Source of the DNA: Pirellulaceae bacterium
Lineage (GTDB): Bacteria > Planctomycetota > Planctomycetia > Pirellulales > Pirellulaceae
Direction: 5' to 3'
NCBI GenBank assembly: GCA_028280445.1
Contig: JANQLU010000100.1
Coordinates: 1-40,450 of the forward strand
DNA: 40,450 nucleotides
Under the pieces are notes generated by a model. It did not search any database and was not told the origin of the DNA. It worked only from the letters and a program-made list of their open reading frames with translations. The position numbers and the translations under genes are program-made. Positions 25,733 to 33,661 of the stretch are shown here, in pieces (the first letter of the stretch is position 1; every line of letters starts with the position of its first letter).

Positions 25733-27055
25733 CTATTTTTTCTTGGATGCACCAGCATCATTCTCTGATTTCACCGGCAAACACCGATACAGTGTCTGCA
25801 AAGCAAATCCAGTTCCGTATTGCTGATGGTAGTTGTACAACGTGTAATCCCACCAACAACCGTTGGGCTCTTGGTGCCGAAGCATGATTTTGGCGAGCAT
25901 GGCCTGGTATGGTTTGCGATCTTTTTTGTCGAGCATGTCGATATTGAGACCAGCATAATAATGGCCGTAGTAGTAAAAATAACCCGCGACTCCCATCCAC
26001 GCTTCGTGTGGAACAGGTCGTTTCCGTCCGATACTCAACCAGCCATTGCGTAGATAAAGGCGGTACAACCAATGCTTGATGACGTTGTCGGTAATTTTTT
26101 TGTCACCCCACATTCGTAGCGCCACATTGCAAGCCTGTGAACGACCCAAACTCCCGCCAGGTCGATTGATGCCGTGCATCGGAGCTTTTCGCAAGTACTC
26201 GCCGTACAAATAAGTGAAATCGGGCTTTTGCTGACGAAGCGTCGCTGCAATCGCCTTCTTAATCGTCTTTTGGTTCAGTTTGATCCCGACGCTTTTGGCT
26301 TCATGCATGGCAACCAAAACAGTAGCATTGACAAAACTGGTCGATGATCCAGATGGTTTTCGCGTTTGCGCGCGAAAATCGTAATACCCCCAGCCTCCGT
26401 CGATCGTCTCGTACTTGTCGAGCATCGTTAGTTGCTGAGAAATCAATTCATCAATCTTCTTTTTGGTTTTCTCATCGGTAAATCGCCATTTGCGCAAACG
26501 AACTAGCGCCTGGATCGCGTAGGCGTGCCCCCAAACGTTGTAGATCGCATCGCCGGTTGCCCGTTTGAGTTTCGGCAGTTTTTTGAACATGTACTCTTGA
26601 GCACGTTTGATCGCGATTCGTGTTGTCGAGTCGTCGGGACGATTCTCGACCAGGGCTGTCACACACAGCGCCGTCGTCGCCATCCGAAAAGCGTGATGGG
26701 CGCCTGGGATCGGCGCGTAGATTTCGTAGTCGCGCCGCGTGATATGAGTTCCCCACGACCCATCCTTGTTTTGCGTTTTCAGCAAAAACTGAACGCCTTT
26801 TTCGATTGCCGCGCGGATTTCTTTTTCGCTCGGCCCTTTGATTTCACCGATCTCCGGTGGCTTCGAGAAATCTTTGGGAGAATCGAAAAGCTTGGGACGT
26901 TTTATTTTTTCGTCTGGGTTGTCTGATTTTGCCTGTCGCTCTTGCTTTTTCTTTTCCGTTTTTGGATCAGCCGTTTCTTGCTGTGCAAAAACGGTTGAGC
27001 TGAACATCAGAAAAGCACACCACAAACAAGCCAATCGAATTTGAGACGATTTCAT
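25733..27055 (-). CDS. Secreted protein of the prenyltransferase/squalene-cyclase (terpenoid cyclase) fold
   Basis: 440 residues from the second of two adjacent ATGs (27055), which has GAGG seven bases upstream; the first (27058) is only four away. A signal peptide (SSQIRLACLWCAFLMFSSTV, cleavage near VFA-QQ) is followed by a Lys-rich linker and then alpha-alpha barrel repeats: KGVQFLLKTQNKDGSWG, YIDGGWGYYDF-like QTIDGGWG, and MLRHQEPNGCWWDY with QYGTGFALQTLY. Such Q-x-x-DGSW repeats are typical of the squalene-hopene cyclase/prenyltransferase superfamily. The catalytic DXDD acid of true cyclases is not visible, and export argues against terpene synthesis. Planctomycetes encode many such non-enzymatic members. 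It follows the membrane-fusion protein gene by 34 bp and probably works in the same envelope process. Confidence 0.85.
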   Translation of the reverse strand: MKSSQIRLACLWCAFLMFSSTVFAQQETADPKTEKKKQERQAKSDNPDEKIKRPKLFDSPKDFSKPPEIGEIKGPSEKEIRAAIEKGVQFLLKTQNKDGSWGTHITRRDYEIYAPIPGAHHAFRMATTALCVTALVENRPDDSTTRIAIKRAQEYMFKKLPKLKRATGDAIYNVWGHAYAIQALVRLRKWRFTDEKTKKKIDELISQQLTMLDKYETIDGGWGYYDFRAQTRKPSGSSTSFVNATVLVAMHEAKSVGIKLNQKTIKKAIAATLRQQKPDFTYLYGEYLRKAPMHGINRPGGSLGRSQACNVALRMWGDKKITDNVIKHWLYRLYLRNGWLSIGRKRPVPHEAWMGVAGYFYYYGHYYAGLNIDMLDKKDRKPYQAMLAKIMLRHQEPNGCWWDYTLYNYHQQYGTGFALQTLYRCLPVKSENDAGASKKK

Positions 27056-27089
27056 CATCGTTCCTCGCTAAAAATGGAATGACTGTTCG

Positions 27090-28544
27090 TTACGGTTTTT
27101 TCTTCAGGACTTTGTCGCCAGCGTTCAAACCTGATTTGATCTCGATACGATCACCCGACGTGATTCCGGTGGTCACCGTTTTTCGAGTTGGTTTGTCATC
27201 ACCAGAAACGTAAACGTAGTGCGTTAAACCTTCATCGTCAGAAAACACGACTGACTTTGGCAGCGTCATTGCATCTTTGGCCTCTTGCGCGAGAAAAACA
27301 ACATTGCAATTCATTCCCGGCAGCAATTTTTGGCCATTGTTTTCAAAGACCAGGTCAGCGACACAATCAAATTTACCATCACCCAGTGGAACACGACTAA
27401 TTTTGCTGATGGTCACTTTGATTTTTTTGTTGGGCATCGCATTAGGAATGGCCGTTCCAGTCATGCCGACTTTCAACTGGCCATACGACAATTCGTCGAG
27501 TGCAATGCGCAATTGGAGGCGATCGGGATCAACGATTGTGAACAGCGTTTTTCCGGCAGCCAAAGTTTTGCCTTTTTCAATGTTTCGACTTGGCGTTCCC
27601 GTGGGCCCGACCCATTTGCCGCGCGTGCATTTTCCGTAGTACACAATTCCACTGGCTGGCGCTTTGAGCGAAAGTTGTTCGCCATCGACTTTCAATTTTC
27701 CATGATCCTCAAGCTGTTTTTTGTAAGCTGTCGTCGATTTTTCCAAAGCGATACGTGATCGTTCCACTTTATATGGCAACTGAACTTTCGCGGCGGCTTG
27801 ACTGATTTCGAGACGGTTGATCTCTTCTTTCTTGTCTTGATCTTGGCGATCATGCAGGACTTTTTTGGCGCGATCGTAACGAATTTTTTCACGTTTGAGC
27901 CACATCTTGGCAGAATTCACCGAACGTTCGGCTCGTTTCAAAACAATCTTTTCGGATTCTTCGGTCAACTCGTCTTCGTTGTACATTTTTTTCAGTTGAT
28001 TGAGTTCTTCGGTGGCATTTTCCAAAGACCACTCGCTCTGTTTCAAGCTGTATTCCAGCATCTCGTTGCGCTGTGGAACGGTGACTTTTTTGTAATGTTC
28101 ATAGTCGTCTCGCGCGTGTTTCAGCTGACGCTCCAGTTTTTCTTTGTCCATACTGAACGTCTTGTTCACTTGTTCGGCAGCAACTTTTGCGTCTTCCAAA
28201 TCGAGCTTCGCAAGCTTCAAGGCAATGGCCGAGCTTTCCAGCGAGCGTTGGTAGTCGTCTTTTTTGAATTGCAAGACCACATCACCGTCTTTAACCACCG
28301 TGCCTTCAGGAATCCAACTGTCAACAATCAACGTCTTGAATGATTTCATGTTGGCTTTGACTGGGGCCATCGCTTTCGATTCGACAACGCCCGTCAATTT
28401 TTTGTAAACGGTCAAATCTTCTTTTTTAACTTTTTCGGTCGCCGGCTTTTTGTCTTTTTTTGTTTCCGCTTTTTTGTCTTGACTGACCGCCAACGAAGTA
28501 AAACAAAAACACAATGCCAACAACGAACTCGCAAATGTTTTCAT
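27090..28544 (-). CDS. HlyD/MacA-type membrane-fusion (periplasmic adaptor) protein
   Basis: 484 residues, ATG preceded by AGGA. Signal peptide MKTFASSLLALCFCFTSLAV, then a Lys-rich linker. The order is that of periplasmic adaptors: beta-barrel/lipoyl half (LTGVVESKAMAPVKAN ... IPEGTVVKDGDVVLQFK), long alpha-helical hairpin (about residues 90-270, Lys/Glu/Gln-rich), second lipoyl half (LSLKAPASGIVYYG), then beta-barrel (LQLRIALDELSYGQLKVGM) and membrane-proximal domain (VTTGITSGDRIEIKSGLNAG). Such proteins bridge an inner-membrane ABC or RND pump and an outer-membrane channel. No pump or TolC-like gene is in this window, so its partner must be encoded elsewhere, or it has another scaffold role. 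Starts 36 bp after the thioesterase stop. Confidence 0.88.
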   Translation of the reverse strand: MKTFASSLLALCFCFTSLAVSQDKKAETKKDKKPATEKVKKEDLTVYKKLTGVVESKAMAPVKANMKSFKTLIVDSWIPEGTVVKDGDVVLQFKKDDYQRSLESSAIALKLAKLDLEDAKVAAEQVNKTFSMDKEKLERQLKHARDDYEHYKKVTVPQRNEMLEYSLKQSEWSLENATEELNQLKKMYNEDELTEESEKIVLKRAERSVNSAKMWLKREKIRYDRAKKVLHDRQDQDKKEEINRLEISQAAAKVQLPYKVERSRIALEKSTTAYKKQLEDHGKLKVDGEQLSLKAPASGIVYYGKCTRGKWVGPTGTPSRNIEKGKTLAAGKTLFTIVDPDRLQLRIALDELSYGQLKVGMTGTAIPNAMPNKKIKVTISKISRVPLGDGKFDCVADLVFENNGQKLLPGMNCNVVFLAQEAKDAMTLPKSVVFSDDEGLTHYVYVSGDDKPTRKTVTTGITSGDRIEIKSGLNAGDKVLKKKP

Positions 28545-28580
28545 GAGGTTTATCCTGTCGTTAAATTGTAAATATGATGA

Positions 28581-29045
28581 TTAAAAACGATGATAAGCGG
28601 GATGATCCGGCTTGACTGCCACAAATGTACCCGAGCATTCGGCAGTCATCGTGTCACCGCTGTACATCTCACCTCGGATCACCGCCAATCGTGTTTTGCA
28701 TTTTTCGACCCAAGCACGCAATTGAACGGGAATCGCGATGGGCGTCGGATGATGTAATTTGACGGAGTATTCAGCGGTAACGCAAACGGGCGGAGTCTCT
28801 CCGCCGTTTTGTTGCATCAACCCGAGCGAGGCGGCCCAATTGCAATGGCAATCGAGCAACGAACCAATGATGCCACCGTTGAGCATCCCTTCGAATGCCT
28901 GGTGTTTTTCTTGACCTTGCCAAGTCGCAACCAACATATCACCTTCGAGAAAACTTTTTAGTTGCAGCCCATATTCATTTTTTGGACCACAACCGAAACA
29001 AATCAAATTGGGCGCATAGGTATCTTGGATACTTTTTTCAGTCAT
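28581..29045 (-). CDS. Hotdog-fold thioesterase (PaaI-like)
   Basis: 154 residues from the ATG at 29045, one base after the upstream moeA-type stop (TAG-A-ATG), so translation is coupled; an ATG at 29102 would add 19 residues that read through the other gene. The opening CFGCGPKNEYGLQLKSF (Cys-x-x-Cys-Gly) and FEGMLNGGIIGSLLDCHCNWA form the hotdog helix region of the 4-hydroxybenzoyl-CoA/PaaI thioesterase superfamily. The acidic residue expected in the active-site helix appears as D in SLLDCHC. It probably hydrolyses a small acyl-CoA; the substrate is unknown. Its place after two moeA genes has no obvious metabolic link. Confidence 0.82.
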   Translation of the reverse strand: MTEKSIQDTYAPNLICFGCGPKNEYGLQLKSFLEGDMLVATWQGQEKHQAFEGMLNGGIIGSLLDCHCNWAASLGLMQQNGGETPPVCVTAEYSVKLHHPTPIAIPVQLRAWVEKCKTRLAVIRGEMYSGDTMTAECSGTFVAVKPDHPAYHRF

Positions 29046-29046
29046 T

Positions 29047-30978
29047 CTAACTCTTTGGCTCCAAACCCAGTTTAACAAGTTGTCGCTGCACTGCGGAATC
29101 ATGCAGCAAATTTTTTAATTCGTAAATAACTGGAATTTCAAGATTATTTTTGGCGACGACAAAATCAAAATGTTCCGCTGCCAACGGAACAAATGTAACA
29201 CCCTCGGTTTGATTTGACACTGCCGAAATCGCCACCGTCCAATCGGCCCGCGCCTGTTGAACATTGGCCACCGCCGCGTAGTGATTGTTGACGCTGTTCC
29301 AATATCCCGCGGGCTGTTTACCGCCGAGCAAACGTTCGATCAGGATTCTTGTCCCACTGCCAGGATTTCGATTGGCCATCACCAACGTGTCATCGTTTTT
29401 GATTAACGCGACAATTTCGTCTGTCGATTTCCCAACCAAACGACTGTCGTCAGATCGAAATACGATTCCTTGCTGCCGTCGATACCCAACAATCAAACAT
29501 TGGTCGTCCCCGATAAACGGCTGATTGTATTCGTCAGATTTTTCATCCAACAAATGAATTCCGGCAACAAGCGCATGGCCGCGCTTCGCTGCCTGGAGGC
29601 CCGCCGTTGAACCGACAAAAAACGCTTTGCAATGAAAGTTTTTTAGTTGTAATTGGCTGAGCAACAAATCAACCCCGGCGCAATGACTCCCGGCAAAGAC
29701 AAGGTCGACAATCGGTACATCCTGACTGAGCAAATGCACGTCAATCTCTGTATTGGCTTCGACCTGTTCGCAATTTTCCTCAATAGAAAAAAAACCATCG
29801 GCCAGTTTATAAGCTGTGACACTTCCCGACCCTTTGCCAACGGGATGCGCAACAACGTCCGTGACATTTTGAAAAAACGAACGACTCAATCCCACCAAAT
29901 TGAATTCTGTCCGTCCAATCGCTGAATTGATTTTCGTCGCCAATTTGGCACGCACGATCGGACTCATTTTTGATTTAATTCCGGCAAATGCACGAATCAC
30001 GGGAGCGACAAACTGATGAAAAGTAAACACGGCTGATGTTGGGAACCCCGGCAGTACAACAATCGGTTTTGTTTGGGAAACCGCCAGGCAAACAGGCTTG
30101 CCCGGTTTCAATGCCACCCCATGCACCACCATTCCTGGATCATCAAATCGTCGAACCGATTGATACGACAAATCACCTTGGCCTTTGCTGGTTCCGCCGC
30201 TGAGTACGATGATATCCGTTTCGCCAAGTGCGCGATCGACCAGTGCATTGAGTTCATCAAGATCGTCAATCGCGATACCATATTCAACGGGCGTTCCACC
30301 GCATTCGGTAACCGCATCGCACAAGATCCGCGCATTTGAATCGAAAACTTTTGCCGGTGTTAATTCTTCATCAGGCGGAACAAGCTCGTCGCCGGTTGAA
30401 ATGATCGCAACTTTCGGTTTTCGACAGACCTTGACCGCCGTTTCTCCGATGGCTGCCAGAACGCCTGTTTCACGACTAGTCAAATACGTTCCCGCCGCTA
30501 ACACAAGCTGCCCATAAGAAATATCCGAGGCGGTGAAACTCACACCGCTGCCCGGTGCAACCGATTTGCTGACCAAAATATCATTGCCGTCAACAAACGA
30601 ATCCTCGATTAATACCACGGCATTGGCGCCTCGTGGCAAACGACCTCCCGTTGCAATGGCAACCGTTTCGCCTGGCCGAATTTCAATCTCTCGATCATCT
30701 CCTGCGTTGATCGGTTGATCGATCGGCGTTAAACGAACAGGTTCGATTTCTGTGGCACCTTGAGTGTCATGAGCGAATACGGCGAAACCGTCAAAATTCG
30801 AGCGATCAAAATTTGGCACGTTAAATCGCGACTTGATATCTTGATCGAGTACTCGCCCCAGCGACTCTGATAGTGGAACAATTTCGTTTCCCAGCGGTTG
30901 CAATTGCAAATGAGATTCAAACGCGGCTTTCGCTTGATCAACGGAAACAACTTTGAGAAACTGACGCTGGTTCGACAT
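29047..30978 (-). CDS. MoeA-like molybdopterin molybdenumtransferase fused to a substrate-binding domain
   Basis: 643 residues, starting six bases after the first moeA-type gene stops. Residues 1-405 are a MoeA: NFDRSNFDGFAVFA (conserved Asp), ATGGRLPRGANAVVLIED, VAIISTGDELVPP, VLSGGTSKGQGD and GVALKPGKPVCLA, then the C-terminal beta domain. The second part (about 420-643) is a periplasmic-binding-protein/LysR-effector-like fold: LVFAGSHCAGVDLLL, RGHALVAGIHLLDE, MANRNPGSGTRILIERLL and FDFVVAKNNLEIP. MoeA inserts molybdenum or tungsten into adenylated molybdopterin. The extra domain is inferred to bind a molybdate-like anion or cofactor intermediate, probably supplying metal. The same combination is known from archaea and several bacteria. 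Together with the second moeA it implies two metal-insertion proteins. Confidence 0.9.
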   Translation of the reverse strand: MSNQRQFLKVVSVDQAKAAFESHLQLQPLGNEIVPLSESLGRVLDQDIKSRFNVPNFDRSNFDGFAVFAHDTQGATEIEPVRLTPIDQPINAGDDREIEIRPGETVAIATGGRLPRGANAVVLIEDSFVDGNDILVSKSVAPGSGVSFTASDISYGQLVLAAGTYLTSRETGVLAAIGETAVKVCRKPKVAIISTGDELVPPDEELTPAKVFDSNARILCDAVTECGGTPVEYGIAIDDLDELNALVDRALGETDIIVLSGGTSKGQGDLSYQSVRRFDDPGMVVHGVALKPGKPVCLAVSQTKPIVVLPGFPTSAVFTFHQFVAPVIRAFAGIKSKMSPIVRAKLATKINSAIGRTEFNLVGLSRSFFQNVTDVVAHPVGKGSGSVTAYKLADGFFSIEENCEQVEANTEIDVHLLSQDVPIVDLVFAGSHCAGVDLLLSQLQLKNFHCKAFFVGSTAGLQAAKRGHALVAGIHLLDEKSDEYNQPFIGDDQCLIVGYRRQQGIVFRSDDSRLVGKSTDEIVALIKNDDTLVMANRNPGSGTRILIERLLGGKQPAGYWNSVNNHYAAVANVQQARADWTVAISAVSNQTEGVTFVPLAAEHFDFVVAKNNLEIPVIYELKNLLHDSAVQRQLVKLGLEPKS

Positions 30979-30984
30979 ACTTTC

Positions 30985-32220
30985 TCACGTTGCCTGAAAC
31001 AAATAAACGTCGGCCAACTCGCCTGCATCGATGCCTTCGGATTTTGGATCGATCAGCACAAATCCGTTTGCTTTGGTCAACGATGACAACACCGATGCGC
31101 CGCTGATCGCGATCGGTTCGATTTGCTGATCAACGACTTTGACACGACAGTAATCCATGCGCCCTAAAACTGAACTGATTTTCCGCCGCAAAGGCAATCG
31201 AGATTTGAGATAAGGGAATGCCGGGTCACGACCACCCAATTTCCTGATCGCTCGCCCAGCAAAAAAATCATAAGCACACAAACAAGAAACGGGATTGCCC
31301 GGCAATAGAAACACAAATGTTTGTTCACCGATCTTGCCAACACCCGTCGGGCTACTGGGCCGCATTGCGATCCCATGAAACACGAGATCACCCAGCCTCT
31401 GAATGATCCCAGGAGCCAAATCCTCAGCACCCACACTTGTGCCGCCAGAAACGAGGACGACATCTGCCGGCTCGGAGATTGCGTCGCAAAGCGAATCTTC
31501 GTCATCCTTGCAAAACACGACCTCTGGAATTCCACCATCGCGTTCAATGAGCGCTGTCAGCATCGGTCCATTGGAATCAAAAATTTGATGGACACCGCGA
31601 GGCGAACCTGTCGGTACAATTTCGTTTCCAGAAATGATCACGCGGACTCGCGGTTGCGGAAAAACGCTTACGTCGGAGACTCCGACAGACGCCAATAAAC
31701 CAATATCCTGGGGCCGCAATCGTTGAAAACGTTTGGCGACGGTATCGCCGGTTCGAATGTCTTCGCCAACGTACCCAACATTTTTCTTTGCCGGTACCGA
31801 CTCGATCGCAAAACACTGGCTACCCTGTTGTTCGACCAACTCAAAAGGCAAAACGGCATTGGCACCTTGCGGCATCGGAGCCCCGGTCATGATTTGAACG
31901 ACGGCGTCGTTGTCGACCGTGGCCGTCGCCGGTTTTCCAGGCATCGATGTATCGACAATCTGCATTGGCAACGGATGATGGGGCGAAGCGCCGTGAAACG
32001 ATTCAGCCACAATGGCATAACCGTCCATCATCGCCCGGTCAAAATCGGGCACGCAAATCGTGCTGCTAACGTCGGCGGCCAAGACACGTTGGCTGGCATG
32101 CACCACTGGAATTGATTCTGCCGGGAGCAAGGGCACCTCTCGGTCAATCCAATCGAGCACGTCAACAACGGCGGCACGTTTGTCGAATCCTTTTTTTCTA
32201 ACGTCGCGAAAATCGGGCAT
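30985..32220 (-). CDS. moeA: Molybdopterin molybdenumtransferase
   Basis: 411 residues, normal for MoeA. Conserved features: PDFDRAMMDGYAIVA (the essential Asp region), TGAPMPQGANAVLPFE, VRVIISGNEIVPTGS, FDSNGPMLTALIERDG, VLVSGGTSVGAEDLAPG, IAMRPSSPTGVG and LLPGNPVSCLCAYDFF, ending with the beta-barrel domain IV (LGRMDYCRVKV). It catalyses metal insertion into MPT-AMP in the cytoplasm. It is the first gene of a tight minus-strand set with the MoeA-substrate-binding fusion (six-base gap). No other molybdenum-cofactor genes (moaA, moaC, mogA) are in the window. The dedicated function of each of the two MoeA proteins cannot be read from sequence. Confidence 0.95.
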   Translation of the reverse strand: MPDFRDVRKKGFDKRAAVVDVLDWIDREVPLLPAESIPVVHASQRVLAADVSSTICVPDFDRAMMDGYAIVAESFHGASPHHPLPMQIVDTSMPGKPATATVDNDAVVQIMTGAPMPQGANAVLPFELVEQQGSQCFAIESVPAKKNVGYVGEDIRTGDTVAKRFQRLRPQDIGLLASVGVSDVSVFPQPRVRVIISGNEIVPTGSPRGVHQIFDSNGPMLTALIERDGGIPEVVFCKDDEDSLCDAISEPADVVLVSGGTSVGAEDLAPGIIQRLGDLVFHGIAMRPSSPTGVGKIGEQTFVFLLPGNPVSCLCAYDFFAGRAIRKLGGRDPAFPYLKSRLPLRRKISSVLGRMDYCRVKVVDQQIEPIAISGASVLSSLTKANGFVLIDPKSEGIDAGELADVYLFQAT

Positions 32221-32300
32221 GGATCAGAAATTATTGCGTTCGAAATGACTTATCGAAAATTCTAGTCGCCATGCCGCCTGACAACGATGGTATTAAAACA

Positions 32301-32330
32301 AAAAAGGCCGGGAACAGTCCCGACCTTTTT
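32301..32330 (-). terminator. Hairpin terminator of the Cys-rich protein gene
   Basis: On the minus strand AAAAAGGTCGGGA pairs with TCCCGGCCTTTTT around a four-base loop, with one G-U pair and a following T-run. It lies 23 bp after the stop at 32353 and before the moeA start at 32220, which separates the two transcripts. Confidence 0.88.
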
Positions 32331-32352
32331 GTGTTTGTATGATTACGTTTGA

Positions 32353-33276
32353 CTACCGACCAATTGTCGATGGATGGCAGTGGAAGAAATCTCGCGGACC
32401 GCGTGTTGTGTAGTAAGGGTACGCGTAAGTTGGCGACACGGGGCCATGAGGACCGGCGAATCCGTCAGTATGAGGAATCTGACCGCCGTAAGGATGTTCA
32501 GCACCTGGATTGCCAAATCGTCCACCAATTCGGCACAATCCTCGACCGCCACATCGGCGACAACCAGCACCACAGCGACGACCGCCCATACCGTAAACTT
32601 CGCCTTTGCCGGTCAACAAACCGCCCAAGACGCGATTTTGCATCTGACCACGCAAACGTCCACCGCAACCGCCTTGGCAATCATTTTGACCGCAATCGCC
32701 ACAAGCGTTGTTCCATCGTGGTTCAGTTCTCGCCAACAGGCCGCCACGGCTTCGGTTCATCAATCCACCGCCACGCAGGCCGCCGCCGATGATTCCGCCG
32801 CCGCTCAGACCACCTGAGCTGCAATCGCATCCGTCAGTCGAGCCGCAAGAATCGCAGCAATCTGACGAAACACGCATGCCTGAGAGTTGTCCACGCATGC
32901 TGGACATTCGGCCACGAACGCTACCGCGACTAAACAGGGCCAATTCTCCCATGCCGTTGCAAGGTTCGTCACAGCGACCGCCGCAATTTTTCTTGAGCAT
33001 CATTCTCGATGCCAATGGGCCGGGAAATAGGCCTCGTTTGTAATTGTTGCAGCCGCAATTGTTGCCACAATTTCCGCCACAATCAGACGATGATTCACAG
33101 CCGCAGCCTGAATCACATCCTGTGTTGCAACCAGTTTCGCAACATTGACCGCAGCCGGAATTACAGCCACCGCCAAGCCCCGATAGCAAGCCGCCACCAT
33201 AACCGTTTGAATTCATTGCACATCCTGTAAAGCCGGCGGCTAACAGAATGGCGAAAACAGCGATTGCTGTACGCAT
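32353..33276 (-). CDS. Cys/Gly-rich exported lipoprotein-like protein with YPYYTTRGPRDFF C-terminus
   Basis: 307 residues from the ATG at 33276, preceded by GAGGA at normal spacing and opening with MRTAIAVFAILLAAGFTGCA. The TGC matches a near-standard lipobox, so the Cys may be lipidated and the protein anchored to a membrane. An in-frame ATG at 33411 is upstream of the better start and gives no sensible sequence. The mature chain is dominated by Cys, Gly and Arg: clusters such as CCETGCNTGCDSGCGC and CGAGCRRCGGRG, with about two dozen cysteines or more. Paired Cys at short spacing suggests disulfide crosslinking or metal binding. The C-terminus YAYPYYTTRGPRDFF with a final PSTIGR is a motif I know from other planctomycete secreted proteins, and it may act as a sorting or assembly signal (inference). 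Confidence 0.78.
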   Translation of the reverse strand: MRTAIAVFAILLAAGFTGCAMNSNGYGGGLLSGLGGGCNSGCGQCCETGCNTGCDSGCGCESSSDCGGNCGNNCGCNNYKRGLFPGPLASRMMLKKNCGGRCDEPCNGMGELALFSRGSVRGRMSSMRGQLSGMRVSSDCCDSCGSTDGCDCSSGGLSGGGIIGGGLRGGGLMNRSRGGLLARTEPRWNNACGDCGQNDCQGGCGGRLRGQMQNRVLGGLLTGKGEVYGMGGRRCGAGCRRCGGRGLCRIGGRFGNPGAEHPYGGQIPHTDGFAGPHGPVSPTYAYPYYTTRGPRDFFHCHPSTIGR

Positions 33277-33382
33277 TTGTATGATCCTCGTAATACTGGG
33301 TTCGGTTCCACGTTTTTCGTTTTGCGGAGGAACCATGTTTGAGCTGAAGTTCAGCTTTTTTTCTGGGTCGACAGTAGTCAGG

Positions 33383-33411
33383 ACAAAATGGGGAAACGGC
33401 AAAACCGTCAA
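33383..33411 (-). promoter_or_regulatory. Candidate sigma70-type promoter for the Cys-rich gene
   Basis: On the minus strand TTGACG, 17 bases, then TTTTGT. The -35 matches well and the -10 poorly. It would give a leader of about 100 bases before the ATG at 33276. Confidence 0.3.
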
Positions 33412-33609
33412 TTGGATACATCGACTGCAAGACTCGGAAAATTGAACAATTCAGCAAGGTTCCCGCAAACGAGACAACAAACACGTTCACGAAAATCCGA
33501 ATTGCTAGCGATGGTTTCAAAGAGGCAAAACCTTAACGTTTATCCGAGTCCATTCGTCATCAACGGGGGAAAACGCTACAATGAATACGCTAGCGTTATA
33601 AGGTTCGCC

Positions 33610-33638
33610 TTGGCGGACAATTTACGATTTTCTATTCT
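33610..33638 (+). promoter_or_regulatory. Candidate sigma70-type promoter for fumarase
   Basis: TTGGCG, 17 bases, TATTCT; 4 of 6 matches in each box. It would place transcription start about 15-20 bases before the GTG at 33662. Confidence 0.4.
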
Positions 33639-33661
33639 CTTCGAACCTTGAAAGCAAATCC

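Larger units (their letters stand above)
33277..33661. other. Divergent intergenic region (385 bp)
   Basis: Separates the Cys-rich gene (minus) from the fumarase gene (plus). It has a candidate promoter on each strand. It also holds a small hairpin AGCTGAA-G-TTCAGCT with a following T-run at 33342-33362, within the Cys-rich gene leader; its role is unclear. Confidence 0.45.
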
